Below, in pieces: positions 62,108 to 64,000 of a stretch of 64,000 bases of DNA. The DNA is from Pseudomonadota bacterium. Lineage in GTDB: Bacteria > Pseudomonadota > Gammaproteobacteria > Burkholderiales > Burkholderiaceae_C. Within the stretch, counting starts at the first letter, position 1. Each line of letters begins with the position of its first letter. Below the pieces are notes generated by a model, which was not told the origin of the DNA, did no database searches, and was given only the letters and a program-made list of their open reading frames with translations. The stretch spans positions 1 to 64,000 of the forward strand of contig JAFEEG010000037.1 in the NCBI GenBank assembly GCA_018241225.1. The letters run 5' to 3'. The translations under genes and the position numbers were made by a program.

Positions 62108-63430
62108 ATGACCCTCACCCAGAGCCTCCTGACCATTGCCGCGCTGATTGCCACCAGCGCCTTTTTCTCCCTGGCCGAAATCTGCCTGGCGGCCTCGCGC
62201 CGGCTGCGCCTGCGGCAGATGGCCGACGATGGCGACCCCAGGGCGGAAAGAGTGCTGCAGTTGCAGGAGCAGCCGGGCCACTACTTCACCGTGGTGCAGA
62301 TCGGCCTGAATGCCGTGGCCATCCTGGGCGGCGTGGTGGGCGAAGGCGCATTCAGCCCCTACTTCGCCGACCTGTACTCCAACTGGATGAACCCGGAGCT
62401 GGCGCAGCGTGCTGCCTTCCTCAGCTCCTTCGTGCTGATCATCTCCATCTTCCTGATCTTTGCCGACCTCTTTCCCAAGCGACTGGGCATGACCGAGCCC
62501 GAGCGGCTGGCGCTGCGACTGGTGGGGCCGATGCAGTTCCTGATCACGGCCTTCAAGCCGCTGGTCTGGCTGTTCACCCACGGCACCGACGTGCTGTTCA
62601 AGCTGCTGGGCATGCCTACGCAGCGCGAGGAAACCATCACCTCGGCCGACATCCTGGCCATGACCGAAGCTGGCCTGCGCGCAGGCGTGCTGGCCGAGCG
62701 CGAGCAGCAGGTGATCGCCAACGTGTTCGAGCTGGACACGCGGCCGGTAAGCAGCGTGATGACCTCGCGCGACCGGGTCATCTGGTTCGACAAGGGCGAG
62801 ACCGAAGTCATCCTGCGCGCCCGCATCATTGCCGAACCCTTCTCGGCCTACCCGGTGTGCGACGGCGACATCGACCACGTGCTGGGCTACGTGGACGCCA
62901 AGGACATGTTCCAGCGCGTGCTCAGCGGCCAGCCGCTGTCCTTCGACCAGGGTTTGCCGCTGAACAAGGCGCTGGTCATTCCAGACCGCATCTCGCTGAC
63001 CGAAGTGCTGGAGCAGTTCCGCCAGGCCCACGAAGACTTTGCCATCGTCGTCAACGAATACAGCCTGGTGGTGGGCGTGATCACGCTCAACGACGTGATG
63101 AGCACCGTGATGGGCGACCTGGTGCCGCCCTCGGACGAAGAGCAGCAGATCGTGCGGCGCGACGAGAACTCCTGGCTCATCGACGGCGTGACCCCCATCC
63201 AGGACGTGCAGCGCGCGCTGGACATCGACGAGATGCCGCACACCGACGAGTACGAAACCCTGGCTGGCTTCCTGATGTACATGCTGCGCCGCGTGCCCAA
63301 GCGCACCGACAGCGCCACCTGGGCCGGCTTCAAGTTCGAGGTGATGGACGTGGACAGCCACCGCATCGACCAGGTGATGGTGACGCGCGAGGCCGCGCGG
63401 CAGTCACCCGAATCCAGCGCGGCGGGCTAG
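62108..63430 (+). CDS. CNNM/CBS-domain protein of the HlyC/CorC family
   Basis: The 440-residue protein has an N-terminal CNNM (DUF21) transmembrane domain (about 1-190) with FFSLAEICLAASRRLRLRQM, a pair of CBS domains (about 210-330; VSSVMTSRDRVIWFD, FAIVVNEYSLVVGVITLNDV), and a C-terminal CorC/HlyC domain (about 350-430). Members take part in Mg2+/Co2+ homeostasis; the older name haemolysin is not implied to be correct. The ATG at 62108 was chosen at MTLTQSLLTIAAL, which leads into the first helix. Confidence 0.92.
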   Translation: MTLTQSLLTIAALIATSAFFSLAEICLAASRRLRLRQMADDGDPRAERVLQLQEQPGHYFTVVQIGLNAVAILGGVVGEGAFSPYFADLYSNWMNPELAQRAAFLSSFVLIISIFLIFADLFPKRLGMTEPERLALRLVGPMQFLITAFKPLVWLFTHGTDVLFKLLGMPTQREETITSADILAMTEAGLRAGVLAEREQQVIANVFELDTRPVSSVMTSRDRVIWFDKGETEVILRARIIAEPFSAYPVCDGDIDHVLGYVDAKDMFQRVLSGQPLSFDQGLPLNKALVIPDRISLTEVLEQFRQAHEDFAIVVNEYSLVVGVITLNDVMSTVMGDLVPPSDEEQQIVRRDENSWLIDGVTPIQDVQRALDIDEMPHTDEYETLAGFLMYMLRRVPKRTDSATWAGFKFEVMDVDSHRIDQVMVTREAARQSPESSAAG

Positions 63431-63437
63431 GGCCTTC

Positions 63438-64000
63438 TCAGGCCGAGCGATTGGCCGCCGCGCACGCGGCCACGGGGGCTTTTGCAGTGCCCCGCCTTGC
63501 GACGCGCGCTGCCCAGGCGCTCACGGCCATGGCGGCCACCAGGAGCGTCACGCCGGCCACATGCAGGCTTGGCATGGCCTGGTGCGAAATCATCCAGCCG
63601 CCAATGGCCGTGCCGATGGCCTGGCCGGCGTACATGGCGGAGGTGTTCAGCGCCACCGAGCCACTGGCCAATGCCGGTGCCAGCGACACCAGGCGCGCCT
63701 GCTGCGCCGAATTGGCCGAGAAGCAGCCCAGCGCCCAGGGCACCATCACCACCGCGGCCAGCACCAGCGTCACGCCCAGCGGCCACAGCAGCATGCTCAG
63801 CGCGATGGCGCCCACGGCGATCATCACGCCTCGGGGTGCACCCAGCCGGTCGATGTAGCGCGACATCAGCACATTGCCCAGCAGGCCGAAGGCACCGAAG
63901 AGCATGAACAGCGCGCTCAGCTCGTGCACGCCCGCCCCCAGGCTGTCGCGGAAGATGGGCGCGAAATAGGCGAACACCACGAACTGGCCGGCCGCGCACA
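63438..64000 (-). CDS. MFS transporter, C-terminal part (5' end outside window)
   Basis: The minus-strand frame is open to the right edge. The visible 187 residues hold about six membrane helices with MFS features: SRYIDRLGAPRGVMI (loop motif RxGxxR-like), ALGCFSANSAQQARL, and MYAGQAIGTAIGGWMIS. The C-terminal tail is Ala/Arg-rich. This fits the C-terminal half of a drug- or sugar-efflux MFS protein such as the AraJ/YdhP type. Substrate unknown. It converges on the CorC-like gene with a 7-bp gap. Confidence 0.85.
   Translation of the reverse strand, partial: CAAGQFVVFAYFAPIFRDSLGAGVHELSALFMLFGAFGLLGNVLMSRYIDRLGAPRGVMIAVGAIALSMLLWPLGVTLVLAAVVMVPWALGCFSANSAQQARLVSLAPALASGSVALNTSAMYAGQAIGTAIGGWMISHQAMPSLHVAGVTLLVAAMAVSAWAARVARRGTAKAPVAACAAANRSA

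Overview
The window is about 64 kb of high-GC DNA with the gene content and gene order of a betaproteobacterium of the order Burkholderiales, most likely a Comamonadaceae relative. The grounds are the DUF3460-scpA pair, the rhodanese-grxC-secB-gpsA order, the nudB-aspS-DUF502-FmdB order, ubiE/ubiJ/ubiB, hemA-prfA-prmC-grxD, -10 boxes of the TAAAAT type, and a GC-rich intergenic repeat seen three times. Genes are densely packed on both strands. I find no rRNA, tRNA, CRISPR array, insertion sequence or prophage. Most of the window is core chromosome; accessory features are at the left edge and between apbC and metG.

Left part (1-14 kb). The window opens in the 3' end of a gene whose C-terminus looks like the XVIPCD recruitment domain of bacteria-killing type IV secretion effectors. 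Next comes a minus-strand formate dehydrogenase operon read from right to left: a fused FdsG-FdsB NADH-side subunit, the molybdenum/Fe-S catalytic subunit FdsA, DUF3305, DUF3306, a large poly-ferredoxin and a TorD-type chaperone. ApbC, an Fe-S cluster carrier, follows upstream. Between apbC and its usual partner metG lie a HigBA-type toxin-antitoxin pair with a tandem operator, a cytochrome b561, a patatin-like lipase and a GNAT acetyltransferase.

Middle (14-38 kb). This holds metG, slyX, a SulP transporter, scpA, the redox/secretion operon rhodanese-grxC-secB-gpsA, gpmA, a carboxy-terminal processing protease and moeB. A signalling block follows: an orphan receiver, a LuxR-type response regulator and a CHASE3 histidine kinase. 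Directly beside it is a run of small membrane proteins (DUF1328, YqjD/ElaB-like, YqjE-like and one unknown) that ends in a ferritin-like protein, with a BON lipoprotein converging on it. Then come folE-BLUF-DUF429, where a blue-light photoreceptor sits in an apparent operon with GTP cyclohydrolase I, a YbhP-like phosphatase, nudB, aspS, DUF502 and a zinc-ribbon protein.

Right part (38-64 kb). This holds a sodium:solute symporter, the ubiquinone genes ubiE, ubiJ and ubiB with a Tim44-like protein among them, DUF971, a HIT protein, a 1293-residue FAD/4Fe-4S dehydrogenase, serA, and the divergent glycerol-3-phosphate uptake operon ugpBAECQ with a Pho-box-like site. It ends with an MscS-family channel, hemA (possibly leaderless), prfA, prmC, grxD, a cupin, a CorC/HlyC-type protein and the 3' part of an MFS transporter cut by the right edge.

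Functional themes: formate oxidation to NADH with its cofactor assembly, quinone biosynthesis and quinone-linked dehydrogenation, phosphate-ester scavenging, envelope stress, and translation termination (prfA plus its methylase prmC).
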